Of a stretch of 64,000 nucleotides of DNA, positions 1-9,610 are shown piece after piece. The notes beneath the pieces are model-generated. The model did no database searches. It saw nothing but the letters and a program-made list of their open reading frames with translations, and was not told where the DNA came from. Position 1 is the stretch's first letter. Each line of letters begins with the position of its first letter. Position numbers and translations under genes: made by a program. The stretch comes from Pelagadaptatus aseana (GTDB lineage Bacteria; Pseudomonadota; Gammaproteobacteria; Pseudomonadales; Cellvibrionaceae): contig BAABNI010000008.1 of the NCBI GenBank assembly GCA_040365065.1, positions 1 to 64,000 on the forward strand, in the 5' to 3' direction.

Positions 1-2913
1 TTTGGATAATGCATAGCATAGGGCTATATTGTTTAGCGACATCACGAATGTAATGTAAGGCTGCACAGTTTCACTGGTATAAGAGCTTCCTGATGCCAGT
101 TCTTTTCCGAAGAGGAGTTCTGCTAATTCACTATGTGTTTGCATGCGCTTCTGATATTCCAAAAGCTCTGACATAAAACCATCAAGGTCAGTTTGATGAA
201 GTCCAGTTACTGAGGTCGCGTATGACTGATCTTTAATAGCTGCTACGAGAAGTACGTTTTGGAATCTACGTATCTGTTTACGATACACGGCTTCTCGAAG
301 TGGTAGTGGGATATAGCTGCGCAAGGCTGTCCCGATAGTATTTCCTAGCCGGTGAGCTACCGCACCAATGTCGCCTCCAGTATTGAACCACTCTAAAACG
401 CCTCCCGTAACTCTCAGTTTTTTCAAGGTTGGGTTGCATAGAGATACTGTTTCAGTAAGTTCGTTGACAAGTCTTTTCCAGGCGGATCTGCGAGATTGAA
501 TCGAAAGTGGAACAGCTGTGCTTTCGTAGTTCTCCACCCCACCTTGATCAACCAGGAAGAGGTGCGATAATCCTGTATATTCTCGATAGGGTCGTGTCAT
601 TTCGAGAACTGCGGCAAGCGCAACTGCACTATCGATTTCTTCTTCTGGTATGGAAGCTAGATCTTTGCTCGGTAGTGATCCAAGAGGTTTAGTGAGAAAT
701 GTTCTTGCGCGAAGCTTTTTATAGGTGATAGTTAGCTCGCCGTTGTGATTAGTGAATACGCCTTCTCCCCCTGGAATAGAAGTGAGTTGGGTATTGTGTA
801 GGGAGTCTGCATTTACTCCATCGTCCCCGATTATGATCGCTTGCGCAGCAACTGCGACTAAAGGTGTCAATCCTAGATGGCGTCGGACATATTCGTAACC
901 CCACTCATCTATATGATGTTCGCCAATGAAGCTTCTTTGTCTGGCTTGATGTTCTCTTTCTTGAGCAAGATATGCTACTAAATTCTCTAAGCCTTCAGGG
1001 TGATTTTTACTGAAGAAACTTATTGGGCTCCGATCTTTCGCTTTGGTTCGATCAAGATGGTCTGGTGTTCTCATTATGTGATCGATATTTCTATCTGCCA
1101 TTTTTCTTCCATTGTGGAAGTCGATCAGTCCTTCCTTAAGGATCTTGCGAGCTGTCTTCAATACATGGTCGTATTGGGTTTGTAGGTGTGTTTGAACTTC
1201 AGAGAGGAATGTGTCAACACTAGCGACCTCTGCTTCCCTCGCGGATATTCCCTGTGCAATATCCGTCATGCACAGACTACCCAACAACTGATTGGTTTTT
1301 CGGGTGTCAAATATGTAATTTGAACGTTCAGAGAGCTTGATGAGTGGTGCTTTTGCCATTAAATCTGCGCCTTGAAGTTGAATGGAATAGCGGCGTAGCG
1401 TGTTATAGTCTGTGGTCAGAGTGCCCCATGCAATTCCATCTTCTTGGTTGTGCAGGTGCAGGAGTTTGGATAGATGAAAGCTGTACAGGCGTGCGACGAA
1501 GTCAGAATCGGTGTACCATTCAGTAGGAAAATCGAATTCACTCATTTCTTTTAGTTGTAAGAATGAGCGAATAACACGACGTTGTACGGATCTGCCTAAG
1601 TTAGATGTTGATTTCTTAAGTTTCTCTTCGATCTTATCCGCATGATTTCCCCAAATCGATTGCCATGCTTGGCAGTCAGCTTTGGCAAGAAACGATGAGT
1701 CAGGAGTTGATTTGAGGCGTTGTTTACGTGGCTTTCTATCTATTTTGGTGATTGGTACTTGAGAGATTGCTTGAAATTCTTGCAGATAGTGCAAAGCTTT
1801 GTAGAAATTGGCACTTCTTTCCTTAGCTATGCTCCAATCGATGTTGCTGTTATTGTATTCAGAGAGAAGTTTTTCATTAAAGTGGTCTACACCCTGCGTA
1901 ATATGATCTGGAGAGTTGAGCCATATTTCTGAAGTAGGGCAGTTACTTACAGAAGTGAAAGTAATGATATCGTCGCACAGTTCAATTGCGGCCTGTTGTG
2001 GTATGCCTGTTTCTTTGTTCAGCATAATCTGTAGTGCTCTTTCGGCATCGTTGCTTTTGCTTTGCCAGACCTGAGGCCATAGGTCACTCGCGTGGTCACT
2101 AATGGAAAGGGGAGTTTCTAATGTGTCCTTTGTGCAAAAAGGAATAGGGGATAAACAGAGCAAGTTCGATTTCTGTAAAGAAATTAGGCAGCCCCTTAGC
2201 CTAGTTATAGCTCTATTCTTATAGGCCTGAGTTGGATAAATATCATGAAGGGCATTGAAGTACTCGGAAACAACTTTAGGTATTTCGGACTTGTTCATGT
2301 GCCAGTTTGGATCAAGAGGTGTTTGCTGCAGCCAGTACAGATCCAATATCGCTGTAATATGTTCGCGCTGTGACTTTTCAACTAAGTGAGCTAGTTCTCG
2401 CTCAATTACCTGTCCAACTTGCTTACTCTTGTCTCCCCATATTGACCGCCATATAAGTTCATCCATTGCGTTCTTTATTAGCTGGTGGCTAGGTACGAAG
2501 GCCGTGATACCGGGCCCTATGTTAGGTAGGGGAGGCGGTATGGCAATATCTGACAGTAGTCCTTCTGCATGTAAAATCCGAGTGCATCGAGTAATCTCGC
2601 GATATATCTCTTCCACTGTGATTGCTGACAAACGGCCCTGATTCAGCTCGGATTCGTAGTGGGCAAATAGGCGTCTAAAGAGTTCTTGCACCAATACTCG
2701 GTCAGCGAACCATTTGGGCGGAACGACTGGATTGACAAGGGGTAAGAGGCGAAATGCTCTCTGCACTTTAGATCTAATGGTATTAGTTTTGTCTTTGTAA
2801 GCTGAGGACAAGAGTTGTTCTGCTTGTTTAGAATTGTGGCCCCACAGATCGTTCCATCGATTGTAATCTCGTGGTTGTAGAATTCCCTTTTTGGGAGCTG
2901 AATCATGCGTCAT
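1..2913 (-). CDS. Large tyrosine-recombinase-like protein of an element inserted in recA (3' end outside window)
   Basis: My reading of the minus strand from ATG at 2913 finds no stop before position 1, giving at least 971 codons. An AGGGG ribosome site lies about 10 bases before the ATG. The N-terminal half holds four repeats of about 130 residues, each opening with a W-x3-W or WG motif near residues 20, 155, 278 and 414, followed by a second aromatic helical block. Near residues 830-870 is a box II-like stretch (KLRVTGG, then VAHRLGN, then SYIP) matching the Arg, LG(H/N) and nucleophile Tyr pattern of tyrosine recombinases; the usual His is Asn. It ends at the recA junction, as integrases often do. 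It may be one of the large proteins of recA-targeting genomic islands (gamma-mobile-trio-like), but that link is recollection, not shown here. Base composition looks more AT-rich than downstream genes, fitting transfer. Confidence 0.72.
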   Translation of the reverse strand, partial: MTHDSAPKKGILQPRDYNRWNDLWGHNSKQAEQLLSSAYKDKTNTIRSKVQRAFRLLPLVNPVVPPKWFADRVLVQELFRRLFAHYESELNQGRLSAITVEEIYREITRCTRILHAEGLLSDIAIPPPLPNIGPGITAFVPSHQLIKNAMDELIWRSIWGDKSKQVGQVIERELAHLVEKSQREHITAILDLYWLQQTPLDPNWHMNKSEIPKVVSEYFNALHDIYPTQAYKNRAITRLRGCLISLQKSNLLCLSPIPFCTKDTLETPLSISDHASDLWPQVWQSKSNDAERALQIMLNKETGIPQQAAIELCDDIITFTSVSNCPTSEIWLNSPDHITQGVDHFNEKLLSEYNNSNIDWSIAKERSANFYKALHYLQEFQAISQVPITKIDRKPRKQRLKSTPDSSFLAKADCQAWQSIWGNHADKIEEKLKKSTSNLGRSVQRRVIRSFLQLKEMSEFDFPTEWYTDSDFVARLYSFHLSKLLHLHNQEDGIAWGTLTTDYNTLRRYSIQLQGADLMAKAPLIKLSERSNYIFDTRKTNQLLGSLCMTDIAQGISAREAEVASVDTFLSEVQTHLQTQYDHVLKTARKILKEGLIDFHNGRKMADRNIDHIMRTPDHLDRTKAKDRSPISFFSKNHPEGLENLVAYLAQEREHQARQRSFIGEHHIDEWGYEYVRRHLGLTPLVAVAAQAIIIGDDGVNADSLHNTQLTSIPGGEGVFTNHNGELTITYKKLRARTFLTKPLGSLPSKDLASIPEEEIDSAVALAAVLEMTRPYREYTGLSHLFLVDQGGVENYESTAVPLSIQSRRSAWKRLVNELTETVSLCNPTLKKLRVTGGVLEWFNTGGDIGAVAHRLGNTIGTALRSYIPLPLREAVYRKQIRRFQNVLLVAAIKDQSYATSVTGLHQTDLDGFMSELLEYQKRMQTHSELAELLFGKELASGSSYTSETVQPYITFVMSLNNIALCYALSK

Positions 2914-3090
2914 GATGTTAATCCCCTAAATGATAACTTGTCATATAGGGCGCCTCGTGAATTAGAGTTGGCTGATTTCATAAATAGTCTTGCAATATCA
3001 GTAGGTTAGAGTATCTTATCAATAAGAATTTAGTTTCGTAAATATCTTTATGACAACAACAGTATCGGACAAAATTTGCAGGCACGTCTG
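2914..3090. mobile_element. Right end of the integrated element and junction with recA
   Basis: Element sequence, AT-rich and noncoding, runs from the start of the recombinase-like gene up to the point where RecA coding begins (about 3076, TTGCAGGCACG). Intact RecA reads Gly-Leu-Gln-Ala-Arg here, so the Leu-Gln codons are probably part of, or right beside, the attachment core. The partner end and the recA 5' part should lie left of the window. A weak outward promoter candidate (TTGCAA 2990-2995, TATCTT 3012-3017, 16-base spacer) points at the recA fragment. Confidence 0.6.
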
Positions 3091-3615
3091 ATGTCTCAAG
3101 CGCTGCGTAAAATTACCGGCAATATTAAAAATGCCAACTGTCTGGCCATCTTCATTAACCAGATCCGTATGAAAATCGGTGTCATGTTTGGCAACCCTGA
3201 AACGACTACCGGTGGTAACGCTCTGAAATTCTACTCGTCTGTGCGTCTGGATATCCGTCGCATCGGTGCAGTAAAAGATGGCGACGAAGTGGTGGGCTCT
3301 GAAACCCGGGTCAAGGTGGTTAAAAACAAGGTGGCGCCGCCGTTTACTCAGACTGAATTCCAGATTATGTATGGCGAAGGCATCAACCGCATGGGTGAAA
3401 TCATCGATTACGGTGTCAAACTGGGTCTGGTGGACAAAGCCGGCGCCTGGTACAGCTATCAGGGAACCAAAATCGGCCAGGGTAAAAATAATGTGGTCAG
3501 ATACCTTCAGGAAAATCCGGAAATTGCTGAAACCATCGAGAAGAAAATTCGCGAAGAGTTTTTACCGGATCCAGTTGCTCAAAGCGAGTCCAGTGCTGAA
3601 GAAGCCGAGGCTTGA
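3076..3615 (+). pseudogene. recA: recA 3' fragment, separated from its 5' half by the element
   Basis: The 179 residues match RecA from about residue 166 (E. coli numbering) to the end: QARLMSQALRK, the IFINQIRMKIG strand, the L2 loop FGNPETTTGGNALKF, then the C-terminal domain with GINRMGE and an acidic tail ending EEAEA. Walker A, the catalytic Glu and Walker B lie in the missing half, so this piece cannot hydrolyse ATP or act as a recombinase. The frame opens after a TAG at 3031 with no ATG; the first possible start is TTG 3076. It is well conserved, so the break looks recent or the cell depends on another recA, perhaps carried by the element. Confidence 0.9.
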
Positions 3616-3687
3616 TCAATGGCTTGAACTCTCTGATTTGAGTTCTCTGATTAAAGTAGCAACTCAGCCACTTTTAAAAACGTTAAG

Positions 3688-3717
3688 GGCCGCATGATTG
3701 CGGCCTTTTCTTTTTTG
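3688..3717 (+). terminator. Rho-independent terminator of recA
   Basis: GGCCGC (3688-3693), loop of six, GCGGCC (3700-3705), then TTTTCTTTTTT. It lies 73 bases after the recA stop. Confidence 0.85.
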
Positions 3718-3809
3718 GGGCAGGTTAAAGGTTGCTCATTTTGGTGCTAAATTGGATGAAGGGTTTTCTAATAGATACGAGCCGATAAATACAGGGGGCG
3801 GTTGGTCCG

Positions 3810-5552
3810 ATGCCAATCAGAGCTGGACATCAATATTATTGCAAGGGTGGTATATCCCTGCTTTTCTTGTTGTTTTTAACCGTGTGTCAGGCCAGTCAGA
3901 TGGATATTGGTTTGCAACCTGATCAGGCCGACCTTGAGGTGGATGGAAGCTTCAAACATGGCTCCCACGTCAAACTGTACCTGCCAAATTTACCTTATCT
4001 AGCCATTTCTCATGCCATCAACGGCGCACTATTGCGCCCGGCGGATAATGACCGGGGCTGGCAATACGATCTGGCGACCTCCCATACCAGTATCGATAAT
4101 AAAGTTTGGGATTTTCAGCTCCGCAAGGATGCCTATTTTCAGGATGGCAGTCATTTCAATGCGGACTCAGTAATGGAAAATGTCGCCGCCTTTCAGAAGG
4201 CTCCTTTTACATTCAGTAAATTTGCCAGTGTATTGAGTCATGTAGAAAAAGTGGATGATTACCGGGTTCGTTTTTTTATGAAAGAACCCTATGGTGCATT
4301 TCCCTACGATGCCATCTGGTTGCAATTTTACACTTCGTCTTATTTGCTGAAGCACGGTTGGAACGGGAAGCCAACTTGCCCGAATCTGGTGGAGCCCGGC
4401 CCCTATGGCTTGGGTCCCTATATCCTATCGAAGGGCTATGTCGAAGGCGATCGCCGTTCTTCAGTGGTTGAGCTGGTGGCCAATAAAAATTACTGGGGTG
4501 AAAGCAAGCCCAAGGTTGAAAAAATAACCATTCATCTGGATGTGACCTCTGATAAGGCATTTACAGGATTGACGCAGTCCGAGGGGATTGTCGATATTAT
4601 GCCGATCGCCTTTTCCAAACAACTGGAAACCATTTTGTCAGATCATGGCAAACTTGCCAGTAGCCCCTCAAAAAATAACTACGCAATGCACTTTAATATG
4701 ATTAACGGTGATTCGGCTATTCGGGATGCTGAAATCAGACAAATCATTAACCAAGTGATTGATCAACAGTATCTATTGGAATTATCAATGTTGGGAGAGG
4801 GAATGCCGTCGCCAACCATGGTGTCACCAAATTTTTATCGTCTTGATGATGCGATCAGTAGACTGGAGGATTACCTGACAGAGTCGGATGGTATCAGGCA
4901 ACAGAGCGTTGAATCCATGCGTGCAAGAGTACGTGCATATCAACAGCGGCAAGGTCTCAACCCCGAAGAGAAACTGCAGTTAACTTTGCTTGCTCAAGAA
5001 AGCTTCCTATTTCTGGTAAGGGATATCCAGTATTTTCTGGATTTGATCAATATTGACCTGAACGTCGAAGTATTGCCTGCAGAAGAGGATATATTCGGCC
5101 AGTTACATGTAACCTGGAAGGGTGAAAATACCATGGATTGGGATCTGTTGCTTTGGGGAAATACCGATTGGTATAAACACCCATGGTCGGCATTCTTTGT
5201 TTATTTACCGTCCTACGCCTGGTCAACAATCCCCCCCGATTCCTACCTTGTGGAATTGATCGATAATTTATTCCGAGCAGGAATTGACTCGGAATACTAC
5301 GCGCAATCTGCCGCGGATATTATTCGCTATGTGCATAGCAATAATTTAATGGTGTTTTTGCCAACTCCAAATAATGTCTTCGCGGTCAATAAAGAAGTGC
5401 ATTTTACGCCTGGATCATCAGCGTTTGTTTTTCTGAGGGATCTGCAAGTGACGAACTATCACTGGTCATTGAGAGGTGCTGAAGGCTTACCTGAATATCG
5501 GAAGCAACCTGTCGCAATTAAAAAGGTATATTCCGGTGCAGGTGAATCATGA
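3810..5552 (+). CDS. Family 5 periplasmic solute-binding protein, likely sensor partner of the next kinase
   Basis: 580 residues with an N-terminal hydrophobic stretch (about residues 13-28, ISLLFLLFLTVCQAS) that reads as a signal peptide. The body follows the peptide/nickel binding protein fold: VWDFQLRKDAYFQDGSHFNA early, then ANKNYWGESKPKVEKI. There is no permease or ATPase beside it. Its stop overlaps the start of a membrane hybrid kinase (ATGA at 5549), so it more likely presents a ligand to that kinase than feeds a transporter. The ligand is unknown. The pair sits between recA and recX, which are normally adjacent. Confidence 0.82.
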   Translation: MPIRAGHQYYCKGGISLLFLLFLTVCQASQMDIGLQPDQADLEVDGSFKHGSHVKLYLPNLPYLAISHAINGALLRPADNDRGWQYDLATSHTSIDNKVWDFQLRKDAYFQDGSHFNADSVMENVAAFQKAPFTFSKFASVLSHVEKVDDYRVRFFMKEPYGAFPYDAIWLQFYTSSYLLKHGWNGKPTCPNLVEPGPYGLGPYILSKGYVEGDRRSSVVELVANKNYWGESKPKVEKITIHLDVTSDKAFTGLTQSEGIVDIMPIAFSKQLETILSDHGKLASSPSKNNYAMHFNMINGDSAIRDAEIRQIINQVIDQQYLLELSMLGEGMPSPTMVSPNFYRLDDAISRLEDYLTESDGIRQQSVESMRARVRAYQQRQGLNPEEKLQLTLLAQESFLFLVRDIQYFLDLINIDLNVEVLPAEEDIFGQLHVTWKGENTMDWDLLLWGNTDWYKHPWSAFFVYLPSYAWSTIPPDSYLVELIDNLFRAGIDSEYYAQSAADIIRYVHSNNLMVFLPTPNNVFAVNKEVHFTPGSSAFVFLRDLQVTNYHWSLRGAEGLPEYRKQPVAIKKVYSGAGES

Positions 5553-8500
5553 GTGATAACAATAAGACCGAGTCAGTAAAGGACGTTCAGAAGGGGGCTG
5601 AGCGTGAAAGAGCCTTGTCACGTTGGATAATTATTTTGCTGTTATTAGCATCCACCGTGATGATTGCTCAGGGCGTCTACAATCTTTCCAATCTCAAGAA
5701 AGTGGATGCATCAATTGGGTCTGTATACCAAACCGCGCGAAAACTGGATTCTCTGGCCAGTGATATCGCCAAACCCATCGCGGATATCCGCCTGCTATCG
5801 AAACAATTGGTTTTGTCACCTGATGAGGCTATGGCCCGTGAAACCGAGGCTGAACTGGAAAAAGCCATCAATGCAGTTGCGTCAAGCCTAGAAAAATTAC
5901 AGGACAAGAATGGCTCAATTAACGGTATTGGGCAGAAGCAAGTTGAATTCGAACAGATTATTCAAGCCTGGGATGAGTATCTGGCCGCATTGGCAGTGAC
6001 AAAGAAATATCAGCAAGAAGGTATACGGGTGGCCGCGTTTCTCAGTGTGACCAAGCAGGAAAAAGTGGTTTATGAAAAGTTGCAAGCGACGATATCGGAT
6101 TATTCCAGAGTTTTATTGGAACAGAGCAGTCGGGTTTATGATGACGCCAATGAGCAATCCGAGCTGACCTATTTGACCTTGATCATTACAGTGATCGTTG
6201 AAGTGCTGGTTTTGAAATTTATCCTCTACTTTGTCTGGCGCATGTTCCGGGCTTTTATCCGGTCGGCCCAAGTTCATGAAGAAGCTTTGGAAAATGAACG
6301 GAAGTTATTACAGGACACATTAAATACCAGTCCGGTAGGCGTAGGCATTACCGTTGATTCAAAACTGGATTATGTCAATGACAAACTGGTTAATATGCTG
6401 GGTGTTGATCTGGGTGATGATATTAATAATTCCTGGGCTGATCTGAGTCGGCGTAGCCAGTTGATGGCCGAATTTAAAGACAAAGATGTCGTGACTGATT
6501 TTGAAATGCAGTTGCTGGATAAAGATGGCAAACCGATTGATATTTTGAGCACATTTTATCTCATCGATTATCGCTCCAAGCCGGGCATTCTAGGTTGGAT
6601 TATTGATGTTACCAACCTGAAGGAAGTTGAACGTCAAAGTATTACGGCCAGGCAATTGGCTGAAGAGGCAACCCGAGCTAAATCCGATTTTCTCGCTAAT
6701 ATGAGTCATGAAATCAGGACACCAATGAATGCCATTATTGGTCTCTCGGAGCTGGCGATGGACACGGGTTTATCGCCCAAGCAGCACAATTACATCAGCA
6801 AGGTCCATCGCTCTGCAGAATCCCTGTTGGGGATTATTAACGATATTCTTGATTTTTCGAAAATAGAAGCCGGAAGACTCAATGTTGAATCTGTGGAGTT
6901 TCGTCTGGAATATATTCTGGATAATTTGGGTAACCTGCTCGGATTCAAGTCCGAAGAGAAGAACCTGGAATTGATTTTTGATCTACCCGCTGATTTGCCG
7001 CCAGCCCTGATTGGCGATCCTCTGCGCCTTTCACAGATACTGATTAATCTCGGTAACAATGCCATCAAGTTTACCGAACAGGGTGAAGTCATTATCCGCG
7101 TTAAGGTGCTGAAGCAAGAATATGATCTGATTGAGTTGATGTTTGAAGTTTCTGATACCGGGATTGGAATTTCCGAGAAACAGCTTCAGGGATTATTTAA
7201 ATCATTTACCCAGGCGGACGCTTCTACTACCAGAAAATTCGGTGGTACCGGACTTGGGCTTGCTATCAGTAAGAGTCTGACCGAGTTAATGGGAGGACAG
7301 ATAGAATGTGAAAGTGAGCAGGGTATAGGTTCTTTGTTTCGGTTTAATCTCACTTTCGGCATCAGCGGCAGCATTATTGAACGGCCAAGTATTGAGCAAG
7401 TCTCTAATACAAAAATTCTGGTAGTTGACGATAACAGTAACTCCAGAGAAATTATCGGCGGCATGATCGATCGCCTCGGGTTGCAAGTTGAGCAGACCAG
7501 TTCGGGTAATCGTGCCTTGAAATTGATTGAATAGGCAGATCAACGAGGAAAGCCATTTGAATTGGTGTTTATGGATTGGAAAATGCCGGTTATGGATGGC
7601 ATTGAAACCGCCAAGCAAATTCAGACAAATAGTAATCTGGTCAGCCCGCCACAAATTATTTTAGTGACTGCCTATGGCCGTGAAGCGGCCATGGAAATCG
7701 CTGATGAAATACAGATTAAGGACTTTTTATCCAAGCCGGTAACGCCTTCTACGCTGCTGGATTCGATCCTTCTGTCGCAAGGCAAGAAAGAATTTGCCCC
7801 TAATCCTGTGGGAAATATGGAAACGGAGGAAGAGCGAGCCATTGATAAATTACGTGGTGCGAAAATATTGTTGGCAGAAGACAATGAAATCAATATGGAG
7901 CTGGCTGTTGATATCCTTGAACGTCAGGATATTACCGTAGTGACTGCAGTGGATGGACAGCAAGCCCTTGAACGTTTAGAGCAGGAAGAGGTTGATGGGG
8001 TTCTGATGGACTGTCAAATGCCGGTAATGGATGGTTACGAAGCCACCCAGGCAATCCGTTCGGATTCCAAATTCAAGAAACTGCCCATTCTGGCCATGAC
8101 AGCTAATGCGATGGTCGGCGACAAGGAAAAGGTTTTGGCTGCGGGTATGAACGACCATATCGCCAAACCTATCCGCAAGCGTGATTTGTTTATAACCATG
8201 GCGCGATGGATTAAACCGAAGTCTCCTTTGAGCCAGTCTTCCCGAGAAGCTCTTCCTGATGTTGGCAAAATGCCGGAGATTGAGGGCGTGGATATAGAGA
8301 TTGGAATGCAAACTTTTGAGGGCAATGCCGCGTTATACAAAAAATTGTTGCTCAAATTTGCCGATCGGGAAGTGGATTTCCGCGATCGGTTTCTGCAAAG
8401 TTTAGCGCAGCAGGATGACAGGGCAGCGGTTCGATGTGCGCACACATTAAAAGGTGTGGCGGCCAATATTGCGGCACATGATATTCAGCAGTCCGCTGCC

Positions 8501-8851
8501 AGCCTTGAGTTGAGTTGTGCCCAACCGGACAATCAAGAATCAATGATGCAACTGCTGGATGCCGTTCAGGCGAATATAGATCGGGTTGTTAAGGCCATTC
8601 ATCAAGCCGATTGGGGAGCTTCAGGGGAATCAGTTCAATCCGAACCATTGTCGTCACTGCCGGATCTTCTAAAACAGCTGTTGCAGCAGGTGGAGAATTG
8701 CGATGCCGAATCTCTGACTATTCTGGATGCCATCAGACAACATGATTTACCCAAAGATCGGGAATCGATCAGGCAGATCCATGACGCCATTAATGAATTT
8801 GATTTTGATCGCGCTGAACAGGTAATACGCCAATGGTTGGGGAGTCTTTGA
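5549..8851 (+). pseudogene. Hybrid sensor histidine kinase interrupted by an in-frame TAG at 7532-7534
   Basis: Read through the TAG this is one 1,100-residue protein: membrane segment about 27-47, periplasmic helical region, membrane segment about 207-232, PAS-like region about 255-350, HisKA with His387 (MSHEIRTP), HATPase (NNAIKF, DTGIGI, GGTGLGLAI), receiver 1, receiver 2 (MDCQMPVMDG) and an Hpt domain (AHTLKGVAANI). The TAG falls in receiver 1 between KLIE and ADQRGKPFE, before its phospho-acceptor (FMDWKMPVMDG). The frame is unchanged after it, and a CAG-to-TAG change would explain it. As written, translation gives a 661-residue kinase without working receivers. True mutation, amber readthrough and sequence error are all possible. 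Confidence 0.85.
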
Positions 8852-8894
8852 TGATCCGTATTCGGTTGCAGGAATTGCTTGTTGAGGGGCATTT

Positions 8895-9473
8895 ATGTCA
8901 GTAGATCTCGCTACTTTAAAGGCTAAGGTCAAAGCCATTGAGTCTCAGGGGACTCCCAAGACCGCGGAGACATCATCGAAGCCATTAAATCCAGAGGTTG
9001 CACCAGAACCGAGTGGCTTGTTTGCAACCGGGGATGATATTGCTAAGCGCATTCGCTGGAACGCGATGGATCTTTTGTCTCGCCGGGAACACAGTCAAAA
9101 AGAGTTACGTCTTAAGTTGTCGAAGCGTTACCCGGATAACCTAGTTGAAATAGAACACTGCATAGCGGATCTGGCCATGGAGGGGCTGCAATCGGAGCAG
9201 CGATATTGTGAGGCCTATGTAGCAATGCGCCACAGGAAAGGGTATGGCCCATTAAGGATTCTCTCAGAGCTCAGGGACAAGGGGGTGGATGACAATATGG
9301 CCAAAACGGAGATTTATAATTGCAGGTTTGACTGGTTTGCCTCGGTTGCTGATGTTTGGCAAAAAAAGTTCCGGGGATGCTTGCCGCAGGACGCCAAAGA
9401 GCGGTCTAGGCAAATGCGCTTTCTTGCTTATCGTGGTTTCAGTCAGGATCAGATCAGTACGATCTACTCATAG
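8895..9473 (+). CDS. recX: Regulatory protein RecX
   Basis: RecX binds RecA filaments and limits their extension. The 192 residues include the helical RecX repeats: NAMDLLSRREHSQKELRLKL, then EGLQSEQRYCEAYVAMRHRKGYGPLRILSEL, then AYRGFSQDQI near the end. About 45 extra residues precede the usual fold; the ATG at 8895 is kept because TTGAGGGG lies six bases before it. In most relatives recX follows recA directly; here a binding protein and a kinase lie between, and recA is split, leaving RecX without an intact partner in this window. Confidence 0.9.
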   Translation: MSVDLATLKAKVKAIESQGTPKTAETSSKPLNPEVAPEPSGLFATGDDIAKRIRWNAMDLLSRREHSQKELRLKLSKRYPDNLVEIEHCIADLAMEGLQSEQRYCEAYVAMRHRKGYGPLRILSELRDKGVDDNMAKTEIYNCRFDWFASVADVWQKKFRGCLPQDAKERSRQMRFLAYRGFSQDQISTIYS

Positions 9474-9499
9474 AAACGGTCTTTCTGCTTCACAAAAAA

Positions 9500-9535
9500 A
9501 TAGCCCCGAGTGACGGTGTCATTCGGGGCCGAAGG
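9500..9535 (-). terminator. Hairpin with U-tract on the minus strand
   Basis: GCCCCGAGTGAC, loop GGT, GTCATTCGGGGC form a 12-pair stem with one G-U. On the plus strand no T-run follows. On the minus strand the stem is followed by TATTTTTTTG, the layout of a rho-independent terminator. No convincing minus-strand gene lies upstream, so it may end an antisense or small RNA, or act on the plus strand as a leader structure. Confidence 0.45.
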
Positions 9536-9544
9536 AGAGACTGT

Positions 9545-9610
9545 ATGTTCATTACGAACAATATCTCTATTGCAGGTGCTGTGCCAAAACGCTTCATCAA
9601 AGCCAAATAA
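9545..9610 (+). CDS. Possible 21-residue leader or small peptide
   Basis: ATG at 9545 follows GAAGGAGAG with good spacing and runs 22 codons to TAA (MFITNNISIAGAVPKRFIKAK). It begins just after the 9509-9535 hairpin. Nothing else supports it; chance is likely. Confidence 0.2.
   Translation: MFITNNISIAGAVPKRFIKAK

Noticed and set aside
2643..2906. 87-residue minus-strand frame at the start of the element gene
   Set aside because: A different frame inside the much longer 971-codon frame that starts at 2913.
7562..8851. Separate response-regulator gene after the hybrid kinase
   Set aside because: In frame with the kinase and starts in the middle of receiver 1; it is the downstream part of the same gene.
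9509..9610. Glycine riboswitch (GGAGAG and GCCGAAGG-like text)
   Set aside because: The pieces are in the wrong order and the rest of the aptamer is missing.
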